Source: Primulina eburnea
Taxonomy: Eukaryota > Streptophyta > Magnoliopsida > Lamiales > Gesneriaceae
DNA: 64,000 nucleotides
Direction of reading: 5' to 3'
Assembly (NCBI RefSeq): GCF_022965805.1
Contig: NC_133101.1
Span: forward strand, 3,844,001-3,908,000
Of the stretch, positions 12,926 through 24,686 are shown piece after piece. Numbering within the stretch: the stretch's first letter is position 1; each line of letters starts with the position of its first letter. Made by a program: the position numbers and the translations under genes. The notes under the pieces are model-generated. The model saw only the letters and a program-made list of their open reading frames with translations. It made no database searches and was not told where the DNA came from.

Positions 12926-12927
<2 letters not shown>

Positions 12928-13204
12928 CATAAACAACTAAACAAAATATGAAATGACATTATATTTATCACAAAAATAAAATCGTATGCATTAATTTTTG
13001 CGCAAATATAATATGTATATATAACTTTTAATGTCAAAAATTAAATTATAAAATATTATAAGAAGATTCTATTGCTTAGTTTTGTTTAACTGTTGTTTTA
13101 TTCACGTATTTTACAAGTCAACGACACATTTGACAATGGTATTTCTTTTTGTCCTATCTGTTTTTCAAATAAAATAATAAGGTCAAAGATTTGAATCCAG
13201 GGTG

Positions 13205-13214
13205 TATTATAAAG
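13205..13214 (+). promoter_or_regulatory. Possible TATA element of the AP2/ERF gene
   Basis: TATTATAAAG lies 160 bp upstream of the ERF start codon, in a less AT-rich patch than its surroundings. Its position suits a leader of roughly 130 nt. This is inference from motif and spacing only. Confidence 0.3.
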
Positions 13215-13374
13215 TCCCTGGAAGATCTCCGGTTCTTGCCAACATTCCAGATTTAGCGAACGAGCAATCTAACAATCTCCTTCTTCTGCTGATCAATTAG
13301 TTCTTTTGGTACATTCAACGAATATATATATACAGTTGCTTATTGATATATTCAGAAAAGATATTATATAATAC

Positions 13375-14990
13375 ATGTGTGTATTCAAAGTGGCGAATCC
13401 AAAAGAAAACATCAGGCAGAGCGGTGGAAATGACGACCGAGATGAATTGTTTGAAAGTGGAAACAGGTTGGATTTTATGCCTATGCTTTCTGGGCTGAAT
13501 AGAGAACAAGAAATGTCGGCTATGGTCTCGGCTTTGGCTCGTGTGGTGGCCGGTGACAACGATGGGGCGTTGGCGGATGGTGGCGGTGGAGGAGGCAGCG
13601 GCGGCGCTGGTTCTTCATCTACATCCAAAAGGGGCCGTGAGGAGCTCGGCAGTATTGATGCAGATGAGTTTTCGGAATCTATTGGTGCGGTTTACGGAGA
13701 ATACAGAGATTTTTTAGCTACAAGCTCAAATATGGTTGCAGCCTCAGGTAAAATACTTTGTGTAGATATATTTCATTATTATTATATTTCATGAGACAAG
13801 TCAAAACACTTATGAAAAAATACAAATCAATTTTGCAAGTTTCCATGATCTCTAAAGTTGGCAAACATTGCTTGTATACTTTGCATGGTGGAAATTAAGA
13901 ACTTGCTATCAACTCTTTGGAAACGAACAATGTAAAAGTAGGCTGCAATTCCAAGAATCTGGAAAGAAAGTTGTATATTTTTGTCTGTAACAATGTGTTA
14001 AGGTTCCTAGATCACACTATTAAGAATTATTTCATACAAACATTCAATCAACAAAGAGTATGTATGTTAGACTGAAAAAATGAAAGATTATCAAAAAACC
14101 GGGTTGATCTGAAATGCGAATTAACCACACAGATCTACGAGATTACAATCATTAAGAACTCACTCGTGCTTTCGTTTATTTAACACGAGTTTATGCATTT
14201 TAGACTACGATTTCGCTTTATCGGTTTTATTACTTACAAATTATCACAAATTGCAGAAGCGAATCTGAGTGAAGCAGCTAACCGGCCAAGCAGCACAATC
14301 ATAACATCAACAGAGGCAACGGGAGCAGTATATGCATACACTCCTACATATAAATACAGCCATCCCCACAAAACCAGCGCCAACGAATCATCGTCAAGAA
14401 TACTAAGCAGCAGCAGAAGATACAGAGGGGTGAGGCAGAGGCCTTGGGGCAAATGGGCTGCCGAAATAAGGGATCCATACAAAGCCGCAAGGGTCTGGCT
14501 CGGCACATTCGACACTGCGGAGGAGGCTGCTACTGCCTACGATGAGGCAGCCCTCCGGTTCCGAGGCAACAAAGCAAAACTCAACTTCCCGGAAAATGTC
14601 AGCCGGATTATTCAAGAACCTCCTCCTGATCATAGTAGCCAAACCAAGATTTTTGGCGTTTCGGGTTCGTTTGATCAGCCGATCCCCCACGGACAACCTC
14701 AGTTTCAAACGCAGAATCTGGTGAATATTCATGATACTTCTTCATCGAGCACTTCACAGTCTTCCTCCTCCTCTGTGATTATGACTCTTGATGATATTAA
14801 TAGGAGGCAAGCATCAGATGGAAGCTGCAACTTTCTGAATGAATGGATGCTGCATCCTTCTGATTTACTGTCTCCCGATTTTCAGACCGGGTTTCCGAAT
14901 TATCCAATGTTTTATCCAGCGGATGACCCCCCGCCAGGGGATGGAGATGTCAAGGAGGACGGTGGCCAGAGCAGTGGAGGTGGAGCTTAG
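13375..14990 (+). CDS. AP2/ERF transcription factor, group X (ABR1/ERF110-like)
   Basis: Two exons: 13375-13747 and 14257-14990, with a 509-bp intron (CAG|GTAAAA ... TTGCAG|AA) joining in phase 1; 368 codons plus stop. The N-terminus MCVFKVANP is the conserved start of ABR1-type group X ERFs, which fixes the ATG. A poly-Gly/Ser stretch follows at about residues 85-103. The single AP2 domain (about residues 180-236) shows [19 protein letters not shown] and [19 protein letters not shown], an ERF-class rather than DREB-class domain. The C-terminal third is Ser-rich and ends acidic/Gly-rich, a plausible activation region. Known: group X ERFs bind GCC-type boxes in the nucleus and act in wounding, redox, ABA and regeneration responses. 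The exact orthologue is uncertain. I see no lesion. Confidence 0.93.
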
Positions 14991-15627
14991 TTTTCGTCGG
15001 AGTTCATCTGGATGATTGAATGTCATCTAGCTCCTTTTTTCCCTGCAATTATTTTTAAAAAAAATACAAAATTGTTTCGGGCTTCCATATTTTCAGCTGT
15101 GTGGCATTTGATCGATTTTTAAAGCGAGAAAGTTATAACGAAAATATATGGGTAATTATATATTACAGGGTTTGATTCATAATACAAGTCCAAAACCCTT
15201 TGTATAAGTTTGTTATAGAAGTTATATTCGACGTTTATACAATTTTATAAACTTCTTTTTCATGTTTCTTGAATTAGGGATCTAAGCTATCATATATTGG
15301 ATTTCCGACGTTTATTTAGTAACATGATTTCAAGCGTAATATTATTAACGTAACATCGAATATTATTGGTATAATATAAGATATTTCTACTTAATACAGA
15401 CATCGTGTAAAAGTACAAATTTACATGAAGTTTTTGGTTGATGAAATTCACTGTTGCTAGATATCTAGACTTGAAGTTTGGTTACATGGAAGTGTGGCGA
15501 GGAGTGATTATCTTCTTGCATAAAAAAAGATTTAGAATTTTTAAAAGGACTTTATTGATATTAAGAATTTATAAACTATCTATAATTTGTAATTATATTA
15601 ATAACTTTCAAATTGGCATAAGAATTA
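14991..15627. other. 3' flank of the ERF gene and intergenic DNA
   Basis: The presumed 3' UTR, with poly-A-rich sequence around 15051-15072, runs into AT-rich sequence with no gene. Confidence 0.5.
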
Positions 15628-15814
15628 GACAAAAACTTGTGTGAGACAGTCTCACGGGTCGTATTTTGTGAGACATATATCTTATCTGGGTCATCCATGA
15701 AAATATATTATTTTTTATGTTAATTAGAGTATTATTTTTTATTGTGATTATCGGTATGGTTGACCCTTCTCACATATAAAGATTCGTAAGACCGTCTCAC
15801 AAAAGACCTACTCT
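15628..15814 (+). repeat. Mutator-like MITE copy
   Basis: Forward copy, GACAAAAACTTGTGTGAGAC ... AAAAGACCTACTCT, with the complete family core. It is the first of three copies within 660 bp. Confidence 0.85.
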
Positions 15815-15908
15815 AAAAATTATTGGTGGTTATCATTTATCCACAATGTTCCATAATAATAAATACCAAAAGGCTAAGATTGACACTCATTTTGGTTATC
15901 TAAATTTA

Positions 15909-16090
15909 GGCAAAAACTTGTGTGTGACGGTTTCACCGGTTGTATTTGTGAGACGGATCTCTTATTTGGGTCATCCATGAAAAATTATTACTTTTTATGC
16001 TAAGAGTGTTGCTTTTTATTGTGAATATCGGTAGGGTTGACCCGTCTCATAGATTAAGATCCGTGAGACGGTCTGACATGAGACCAAGTC
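15909..16090 (+). repeat. Mutator-like MITE, 182 bp, with exact 9-bp TSD
   Basis: Begins GGCAAAAACTTG and ends GAGACCAAGTC. It is bracketed by CTAAATTTA at 15900-15908 and 16091-16099, an exact 9-bp direct repeat. A 9-bp duplication is the hallmark of Mutator-superfamily transposition, so this copy defines the family ends. Confidence 0.92.
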
Positions 16091-16106
16091 CTAAATTTAT
16101 TATTAT

Positions 16107-16288
16107 GAGTGGATCTCATGTGAGACCGTCTCACGGATCTTAATTTGTGAGACGGGTCAACCCTACCCATATTCACAATAAAAAGTAATACTCTTAACAT
16201 AAAAAGTAATACATTTTCATTGATGACCCAAATAAGAAATCCGACTCACATATATGACCCGTGAGACCGTCTCACACAAGTTTTTGTC
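16107..16288 (-). repeat. Mutator-like MITE, 182 bp, with exact 9-bp TSD
   Basis: Reverse-orientation copy starting 16 bp after the previous one, bracketed by TATTATTAT at 16098-16106 and 16289-16297. Together with the forward copy at 15909-16090 it makes a near-continuous inverted pair with a tiny loop. Confidence 0.92.
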
Positions 16289-16857
16289 TATTATTATTTC
16301 ATGTAAAAATGGAAAAGATAATTTCTTTAGAGTTTGGTATTATGAAACTGCGATGTCTTTGTTGAATGATTGAATATTTGAATGTGGATTTTACCTAAAA
16401 ATTGTACTTTTTTCAATGACGATAAATTCATAGGCTGAAAATGGTGAGGAAGAAGAGATCATCAGTGATATAAACTAGAAAACAAATAAAGCAACATATG
16501 CTATAAAACTTTTGATTTGAACCTCACTCGTACTTACTTATAATCGTCCGTGTAGATGAATCAAATCATGCCGATTATATTCGAAACTTGAGTATTGTAA
16601 TTTTTTTACCCGCTCTAAGTCGGATTTGAACATATCCACGAGCTAATTGAATTATTGTTCAAAAATAAATTATCGAAATAATCGAAATATGTTTATTTGT
16701 TATTCAATTATACTATATTAATAAAATAGTAAAGTTCGTGAATTATCAAACAAAATAATTTGATCTCGAATTCAATTTTTTTAAAAAATTCAAATATATT
16801 CGATACAAATCAAATATTTTTTGAGTCGAATCGAGAAACTTACTAGCTTCTCATATT

Positions 16858-17022
16858 TATCGGGAAGGAAACTCAGTTGTGGATACCTTGGCAAAAGCCG
16901 CCTCTGAAAATGATTGGTTTCACTTATTCTCAGACTATGTGCTTGACTTCACAACCACATCTTTTGTTTGAAGACCGGATCAAATTAGGTTTGCCCATAC
17001 TTAGATGCTTCCCCAGAATTTA
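16858..17022 (+). pseudogene. RNase H (RVT_3-type) retroelement fragment
   Basis: The frame from 16858 reads YREGNSVVDTLAKAASENDW and continues to a TGA at 16969-16971. EDRIKLGLPILRC then follows in a shifted frame. Known: R-x-x-N-x-V-A-D-x-L-A-K-A is the signature of the C-terminal RNase H domain found in plant non-LTR retrotransposons and their derivatives. Only about 50 codons remain, with no ATG and no reverse transcriptase nearby, so this is a relic. Confidence 0.6.
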
Positions 17023-17287
17023 CAAAATAATTTTGTTTTGTTCTGTTATCAAGATTTGATCAAATCAAGTGTCCATACTCGATAGAATCCTCTCCCACAT
17101 ACACTATATTTCAGTGTTAAACAGAATTTATGGCTTTTCAATAAAAATATAAAATCATAATTTGATCACGGATATATATTTTTCTTAAACTAACTTTAGT
17201 AGTTTGTGTCCGAGCATTAATAGCAGAAAAGAAATAACTACTTAATTTGTAAAAAAAAAAAAACATTTTGTTTGGAATTTCAAGGAG

Positions 17288-17471
17288 GAGTAGGTATCTT
17301 TTGAGACGATCTCACGAATTTTTATCTGTGAAACGAGTCAACCCTACCGATATTCACAATAAAAAATAATACTCTTAGCATAAAAAGTAATATTTTTTTC
17401 ATGAGTGATCCAAATAAGATATCTGTTTAACAAAATACGACCTGTGAGACCGTCTCACACAAGTTTTTGTC
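17288..17471 (-). repeat. Mutator-like MITE copy
   Basis: Reverse copy, GAGTAGGTATCTTTTGAGAC ... CACACAAGTTTTTGTC. It lies about 360 bp upstream of the glucanase start codon, so it sits in that gene's likely promoter region. Confidence 0.85.
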
Positions 17472-17830
17472 ATCAGGGAATTGCACCATTTTTATTAAAT
17501 TGTATAGATTATGTTAATTCAGAGTGATATCACATAATTAAATGTCATATTTCCATATTTTCCGGTAAGAATATATTGTCAAAGGTTACTTTGTCTTAAA
17601 AAAAATAATTTCAAATACATACCAATGAATATCAAGAAATCACCCTTTGGCGTCTCTCTTTTATTCCATGCCTCTAAACCGACGGAATTCCATCAATTTT
17701 CATTCATTCTTGTCCCCAGGAATTCTACCCCCCATTTCCCTCAAGAAAGATGACATCCCTGCTGAAAAATTATCATAAGCCAGCTGATTCATATCAGAAG
17801 CTCTAATTTATCGCAAAGATTAATGCAGGC

Positions 17831-19420
17831 ATGAAAACTATGACCGACAGGAAGAGGGTCGTGATATTAACATGGGTCATGGCTTTTATTGTTGTGCATA
17901 TCGTTGTGACAGAGGGGGTCGGTGTAAATTGGGGCACCCAAGCCTCCCAAAATCTACACCCTAGCATGATCGTCCAAATGCTCAAGGACAACAACATTGG
18001 CAAGATCAAGCTATTTGATTCGGATCATTGGACGGTTAAGTATTTCGCTGGTACAGGCATTGAGGTGATGCTTGGGATCCCAAACAATCATTTGGCTTCT
18101 TTTGCAGATAGCTATGATAATGCTAAGGATTGGGTCAAGAAGAATCTCACAACACATTTGTACGATGGAGGAGTCAATATCAAGTAAGGGTTTTCATGTG
18201 TGTATATATACATATATATATATATATACACACACATATACACACACCTATGTGTGAGTGTGTCACGTTCCTACGACATTTGATCATGCATTGAATATGA
18301 CAGGTATGTTGCGGTAGGAAACGAACCGTTCCTGACATCCTACAATGGTTCAAACTTGGAGACCACATTTCCAGCTCTGAAAAACATACAGAAAGCCATA
18401 AACGATGAGGGGCTAGGTGACAAAATCAAAGCAACAATCCCACAAAACGGTGACGTGTATGACTCCGGTTCTGGCGGTCCTTCGGCCGGCCAATTCCGGT
18501 CTGACATAAGGGACCTCATGACACAAATCGTCAATTTCCTGCAAGACAACTCCTCCCCTTTCCTAGTCAACATCTACCCTTTCCTCAGCTTATATCAGGA
18601 CCCCGATTTCCCTGTTGAATTTGCGTTTTTCGAGGGTGGGGCAACCCCTGTCCAAGACGATGGAATCTCTTACACAAACATGTTAGATGCAAATCTAGAC
18701 ACCCTGGTATGGTCCCTGAGAAAAGCAGGAGCGCCTAAGGTGAAAATCATAATCGGAGAAATCGGGTGGCCAACTGATGGAGACAAGAATGCCAATTTTC
18801 AAATGGCTAAGAGATTCTATGATGGGTTCTTCAAGAAAATGGCTACGAAGAAAGGAACCCCACTTTACCCTGGAGACATTCAATACTATCTCTTTAGCCT
18901 CACTGATGAGAACCAAAAGAGCATTGCACCGGGGGACTTTGAGCGTCATTGGGGGGTGTTTAGGTACGATGGACAACCCAAGTTTCCAATGGATTTCACC
19001 GGACAAGGACGAGACAAAATGCTGGTTGGTGCAAAGAATGTCAAGTACTTGGAAACACAGTGGTGTGTGTTCAATAGTGATATCAAGATCATGGACAAGG
19101 TCCCCAAAAATGTTGACTATGCGTGCTCAAGATCAGATTGCACGTCGCTCAAAGAAGGCGCATCTTGCAACGCTTTGACTAATGTTGATCACATTTCTTA
19201 TGCGTTTAACATGTATTTCCAGATGAATAATCAAGACGTGGAGGCGTGCAATTTTGAAGGATTGGCCAAGATAGGGAAGGCAAATTTGTCCACACCGCAA
19301 TGCCACTTCCCCATAGCCATAGAGAGCCGTGGATTGAGGCTCAGGATGCAGCAAACTGGAGCGGTCATTTTTTCTGGGATTTCGAGTTTGCTGCTAGTTT
19401 TGTACACAACTCTTAGCTAG
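17831..19420 (+). CDS. GH17 glucan endo-1,3-beta-glucosidase with X8/CBM43 domain
   Basis: Exons 17831-18183 and 18304-19420; the 120-bp intron splits a Lys codon (AA|GTAAGG ... ACAG|G). The product is 489 residues. A hydrophobic signal peptide spans about residues 8-27. The GH17 barrel follows (GVNWGTQAS start). VAVGNEP carries the probable acid/base Glu125 and IGEIGWPT the probable nucleophile Glu270. After a linker, the X8/CBM43 module (about 371-456) starts WCVF and has the six conserved Cys (WCV, YAC, DCTSL, GASC, EAC, QCHF). A hydrophobic C-terminal tail (about 468-489) suggests GPI anchoring. Known: this class hydrolyses callose at the cell surface, often at plasmodesmata. It resembles the Arabidopsis glucosidase 5/6 clade by layout. 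The intron carries a TA/CA microsatellite just after the donor. Confidence 0.94.
18205..18248. repeat. TA/CA microsatellite inside the glucanase intron
   Basis: Alternating TATA and CACA dinucleotides begin about 20 bp after the splice donor of the GH17 gene's only intron. Confidence 0.85.
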
Positions 19421-20896
19421 GCTAAACATGTACACATAAACGAATGCAAGTACTGTTTGCACATAACTTGTAGCAACGGTCCCCATCAGAGAAACACCTC
19501 AAAAATCAACTCTGCCATATATCACACTTCCTCTGTACCCAGGGGATAACCGAAAAGGAAAGCCACCAATCAGATTTAAAACATGTTATTTTTATAAAAG
19601 TACAACTCTCAATATTATTAAATCAACCCTCACCACCCCATTCTTCTTAGTCCTGTACTTACAGTAGAATCCAGATTTTCTCTACAAAATTACGGTGCAG
19701 TCAGTACAAGTAGAGCCAAATGAAAGATAAAAAATTCGCTAATCTTAATTATTAGGCATGTATATGTTGGACATTAAACTTTTTGGTCAAAAGTACCAGC
19801 TCGTGCTATGTGCAACATCACATAGTTTCAAAAACTTAAATCTTAGCTCAACACAGTAAACATTTGATACCCTGGCAAACGAGTATTTGCTACCAAAAAT
19901 ATACATGTCATCCAGCCTAATCTAAGACGTTTGAACAATGCTGGATTTCCCAAGTGCCTGAGTTCCCATGATTAATAGACCACTAAAGGGTTAGGGCCTG
20001 ACCTGAACTAAGGCAACTCTGACTCCTACGTCTTCAAGAGCATGGCTTATACACAGACACGGGCCTTGACCTTGCGGTTCCTCGGATGTAACTGAGCGGG
20101 AAACATGTTCAAAAGATGATTGTTTTATCATGTCACATCACATGCACTAACAGTGCATAGAGTAAGAGGGCCCGACCTCACAAACAGGGATAATGGATCC
20201 CAAGCCCGTAGGCCTTAGCTGTATGTCTCATCAATCTCAATAACAAAAAATTCCAAGAAAATAAGGGAATATCTATTAGGTAAGGTATTTTCACATCTAT
20301 AACTATCAGGTATGTCAATGATAATTTCAACTCATAATTAGCCACTCACTAAAATTTATTGAGCAAGTTATTTTCCCTGATTTTGTCCAGTCTCTCTAAC
20401 TCAAGAGTAGGCAGGGTGTTATCGGTAAAATTTCCGGCGTCTTCTTTCTTCTTTTTTATTTTTTGCAGTTTGTTATTTGGCTAGAAAAGGCCACAGATTC
20501 ATGATCACACCCACTGAAAATGTTCCATCATCCCCCACATTCCAAATAACCCTAATAAACAAACAACAACTGCTTACGTGGAAAAGATGAGTATTAAATA
20601 ACATCAATGCCATCACACAAGCTTTTCGATCAGAACTCGGTATCTCATAACTTTGATCATGAGTTCAAATCACAGTGAACTTGTATGTTCACATGTGGGA
20701 AGAAAATAACGAATTTTAAAAAATTATTAAAAGGATGTCAAATGTACTTAATCAGATATACAACAGCTGGTTCGACATATTTCTATGACCAATCTCTAAA
20801 TATTGATAACAGTAAACAAAGTTTGCATAAAATAATGCCATTTCAACTACATTTAAATACAGAATAGAAGTTTATAACCATTAGTAACACGCTCAA
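19421..20896. other. Intergenic, convergent 3' ends
   Basis: Lies between the rightward glucanase and the leftward IscA gene, so it holds both 3' UTRs. A GC-balanced patch at about 19970-20230 may be a degraded repeat. I recognise no gene here. Confidence 0.5.
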
Positions 20897-23155
20897 TCAC
20901 ATTTCTGCGGCAAAAGATTTGCCACAGCCGCAGGTCTGGGTGGCATTTGGATTCTTGAAATTAAATCCTCCTCCAATTAGTGCATCACTGTAGTCCAGTT
21001 GCATACCGAAAATAAAAAGAAGACTCTTTGGATCACAAACTGCATGGCCGAGCATAGAAGTAGAATTTGAGCACAGAAGATGAAAAACGAAACCACATTA
21101 TGCAATATGTCACAACTAATAAAACATAATAGAAAGAGCTAATTGCATGAAAATTTCGTGCTGTAACATGCAACAACAATTATGGCCAAATAGCGATCGT
21201 TTTTTTAAAGGGTATTCCTCAACTGGATCAAATTTAAAGTTAAGTTTGTATTCCCATGAAGCACGATAACGAACAATATCAAAGATGATAAAGATAGATG
21301 GAAAAGAATGGGTGCATTTTTACAACATGTCATCTGAAGGAATCAATTGCCGATATGAAATCAATGGCAAACTGGAAAAAACATGATGACAATATTAACT
21401 ACCCTATGTGAATAGGAACCCTATGTTTTGAGAAGTACTCTAGATTTTAGATTGAGAATTTTGGCCACAGATGGATTTCCTTTCCATCATGTCTGATTCG
21501 GTAAATAAATCAATCAAAATGACCGCAAGCAATCAACATTTGCACTTGCAAAAAGAACAATCCTAATTAACACAAATTGGAAAGCTCGCACGAACAAATT
21601 AACCACTTATTATATCATGAACAGAGATTGACAAAAGGGTGTCCCTGAAAATATTATAATACATGACAAAAGTGATCAGACCCAAAAACTCTCTTATATA
21701 TGCTACTAATCTGTGCTTTAAATAATCAAATAAAGAAGTAGCTAAAAAATATTTTAAATGTGAAAAGAACATGCAATAATACCTATACTGAAACCATCAT
21801 ACTCCATTACAGAATCATCAGTTCTAGAATTCTCTTTGCTTTCGAATTCCATAGTATATGACAAGCCAGAACATCCACCTTGTTTGACACCAATTCTTAA
21901 ACGCAGATCTTCGCTCCTGTCTGATCTCATCTTGTTTAAATGCTTTTGAGCATTTTCAGTCAAAGCAATAGCAGGTGCCATACCACCGCTAACAGGTGGT
22001 GCTACGACAAACACAAAAGGTTATTATAATAGTATACCCCAAAAAAAAGGTATAATTGACAAAATCCAAACCAAGCAGAATAGCAAACTAAGAATAATTT
22101 ATTCCTGAAGCATTATTTAAAAGGTCATTAAATCCTAGCAAACTTAATAGAATCACGTTAAGTTGCTTCTCAAAAAATTTCAGGTGAACAGACCACTATG
22201 ATTATTTTCACTATTGTGCATTATCAGTCTCACCATCGCACGTAAAGAGAGGAAATTTCAATATTTTTGTGCACGCTTGTGTCCTTGATATGGAAATGAC
22301 TAGAACAAAAAAAATGACGCAAATGAGGTGAGAAACATGGAAAAAAAAATTCTCATACTGCTTTATGTGATTATATTTCAACCAATGCTAGGCTTCATTC
22401 AATTTGCATTTGGTTCTTTAAGCATTTATAAGTGAAAAGAATTTTCATCTTTCAGGGGAAAATCATACCAAGAATCAGAAATTAAATTTCGAATATTTTG
22501 TAAAAGAACAGAAAATAGGGCTTGAAGGAATAATTGCATCATGAATTATAACAGCCAAGCTTTTCATCAATGGAGATATTGTTCAAGAACCGATACAATT
22601 GTACAACAAGTTACATTTCAATCCCAAATTTTAACAAAATACATATCAAACAAAGGCAAGAATTAACAGATATGCAATGTTTTACGACAGCCTCTGAATT
22701 TTACAACTGCTCATCACTAAAAAGGTAAATATAAAGCTATTACCTAACATTTATTTCAATACCCTTAGTCTGGCTCTCCTCAACAATCCTAAAAATTTAA
22801 AATTTGTTTATAAGGATTGAATCGTCTGCTCTTGCATCAAACAAGCACAATCCGAGTCTTATTACTTTCGTATTATTACATTAAATTATCCCACAAAATC
22901 AAAGCTGGAAACTCCAATAAATTTCAATAATCAACCCCAAAAAAAAAATTCGATTGAGCCCAAATGTTTAAAGAGATTACCTTCCACAGAGGCTGACCGA
23001 ATGGATAAAAGGGGCTTCTTTCCATTGAGAGACGCTGGCGAAAATTGAAAAGACACATTAGAAATCGACGAAAATGAAGATCTTTGAATCGAAACAGAAG
23101 ATTTTGAGAGCCCGTAAACAGATTGCGGAGAGCAAAAAGATCCAGAGAAAGCCAT
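20897..23155 (-). CDS. Plastid iron-sulfur assembly protein IscA (SufA-type)
   Basis: Three exons on the minus strand: 22981-23155, 21783-22001 and 20897-21039, with introns of 979 and 743 bp; all junctions are GT-AG and keep frame. The product is 178 residues. Residues 1 to about 58 are Ser-rich and start MAFSGSF, a typical chloroplast transit peptide, which is why I chose the ATG at 23155 over in-frame Met codons upstream. The IscA/HesB domain follows (about 66-178): [12 protein letters not shown] with Cys102, [11 protein letters not shown], and the C-terminal [12 protein letters not shown] with Cys168 and Cys170. These three Cys are the family's cluster ligands. Known: CpIscA is a stromal A-type carrier of Fe-S clusters in the plastid SUF pathway. 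Length and both termini match the family. No lesion seen. Confidence 0.95.
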
Positions 23156-23519
23156 ATTTTCTTGGGTTCCAACACCTAAATGAAACTCCAGAATCAAGAA
23201 TCGAAGGAAGATATCCTTTGAGAGCTGCTGTATTTTGACTAGCTAGGTGTGTCGTACAATGTAGACTGGTCTTTTGATTTTGTCTTCCATTTTAAAAAAA
23301 ATTGAGGCTTATTTCTTTCATAAATCCATATAAAATAATAACAATAATAATATTTATAATTTATAATAACAGTAGCCACAAGAAACTAGATATTTTTTGC
23401 TCGACGAAATTTGCAAGTTCCATGAATCTGGTTCCCTTCCAAAAAAAAATAATAACACATCATCTTTTGAAATTAAAATTTGTTCCAAGTTAGGTACCAA
23501 ATTTAGTCGTTTTTTAAAA
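23156..23519. other. Promoter side of the IscA gene
   Basis: Holds the 5' leader and presumed promoter of the leftward IscA gene. No clear TATA box is visible. Confidence 0.4.
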
Positions 23520-23700
23520 AACAAAAATTTGTGTGAGACGGTTTCACTGGTCGTATTTTGTGAGACAAATATCTTATTTGGATCATTCATGACAAAATAT
23601 TACTTTTTATGTTAAGAGTATTGTTTTTTATTGTGTATCGATAGGGTTGACTCGTCTCACAGATAAAGATTCGTGAGACCGTCTCACAAAAAACCTACTC
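23520..23700 (+). repeat. Mutator-like MITE copy
   Basis: Forward copy, ACAAAAATTTGTGTGAGACGG ... CACAAAAAACCTACTC. It lies within about 370 bp upstream of the IscA start codon and is embedded in poly-A/T tracts. Confidence 0.85.
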
Positions 23701-24219
23701 TTTTTTTTAAAAAAAAAGTAAGATTATGTTCAATTTTTTTTCCCTCACTAACAAGAGTTCTTCAGACCTACACTTTTGACAATTTTTTTATTATTAGTAA
23801 TATGTTTGATTTGGTGGTGCAGACAAAAATATAAAATGTAGCATTAAATTTGATAATGAGTAAGAACGGATAACCGACCTAAATTCAATATGTTTGGTTC
23901 GGGTTTATGTAATTTTAAATGGATATGGATTGGAACAAATATTCAGTAAGTAATTGTTTGTAGGAGTTATAAAGCAACATAATCTAACTTAAGAAATCAA
24001 AACCCAAAATTGAATACTTAATGAACCAAAATACAAAATTAGCAAAAAAATTACATGACTATTTTGGCATGGTGATTTTTCTTTTTGACTTTCGTACTAA
24101 TAATCTTGTAATCTAATATACGTAATATGTAGAGAGGAATTATCATCTCGTGCTCCATCTATAACAATTGGATCCTGTCGAAATTTGGATCACAATCCGA
24201 TCGAAACATCGGAAAATTA
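23701..24219. other. Gene-free intergenic DNA
   Basis: AT-rich sequence upstream of the S-protein homologue; no feature recognised. Confidence 0.4.
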
Positions 24220-24686
24220 ATGGATTCTACCCCAAACAAGAGCCTGATCTTCCCCTTGTTTATCCTCTCACTTCACCTCATAATACAATCACATGGAGTT
24301 ACATCATCTCAGGATGTTCAAAAGTTCATGAAAGGGTACGCGGTACATGTTGTGAATAACCTTCCGAGCACCCCTACGCTGTTCATCCATTGTGCCTCCA
24401 AAGACGATGATCTTGGAAATCATACACTTAACTCGAACGAGGAATTCACCTGGAATTTTCACATGAACTTTTGGCAGACCACGAAGTTTTTTTGTCGATT
24501 TCGATGGGATAATAGAGATATATAGCTCATGATGTTTTTAATTGGAAGCTTTCTTCGTCATGTGAATTTGATCACCATCAAGCAGAAGGAAATATTTGCT
24601 ACTGGTCTGTGAGGCTTGATGGCTTCTATCTTGGCAATCAAATTCCTCCTCAAAGTGTGATGAAAATATACGATTGGTTTCCGTAA
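24220..24686 (+). pseudogene. S-protein homologue (plant self-incompatibility S1 family), frameshifted
   Basis: The ATG at 24220 starts a secreted small protein: hydrophobic signal peptide at about residues 8-26, then the S1-family landmarks VHVVNNLP, LFIHCASKDDDLG and FHMNFWQTTKFFCRF. The frame stops at 24523-24525 after 101 residues. The missing C-terminal third (CYWSVRLDGFYLG, with a terminal TAA at 24684-24686) follows directly in another frame. The total span is 467 nt, 2 nt more than a whole number of codons, and the switch falls in an ATATAT run near 24516-24523. The simplest reading is a 2-bp slippage insertion. Known: S1/SPH proteins are small, secreted and Cys-containing; the founding member is the poppy stigma S determinant, and most others have unknown roles. 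It could still yield a truncated protein, or the shift could be a sequencing error. Confidence 0.8.

Noticed and set aside
13293..13628. Proline-rich 111-codon minus-strand frame overlapping the ERF first exon
   Set aside because: Antisense of the ERF poly-Gly/Ser coding region.
15909..16288. Interpreting the inverted MITE pair as a single long-TIR element or a pre-miRNA
   Set aside because: Each half has its own exact 9-bp duplication, so they are two insertions; a small-RNA role is left only as a hypothesis.
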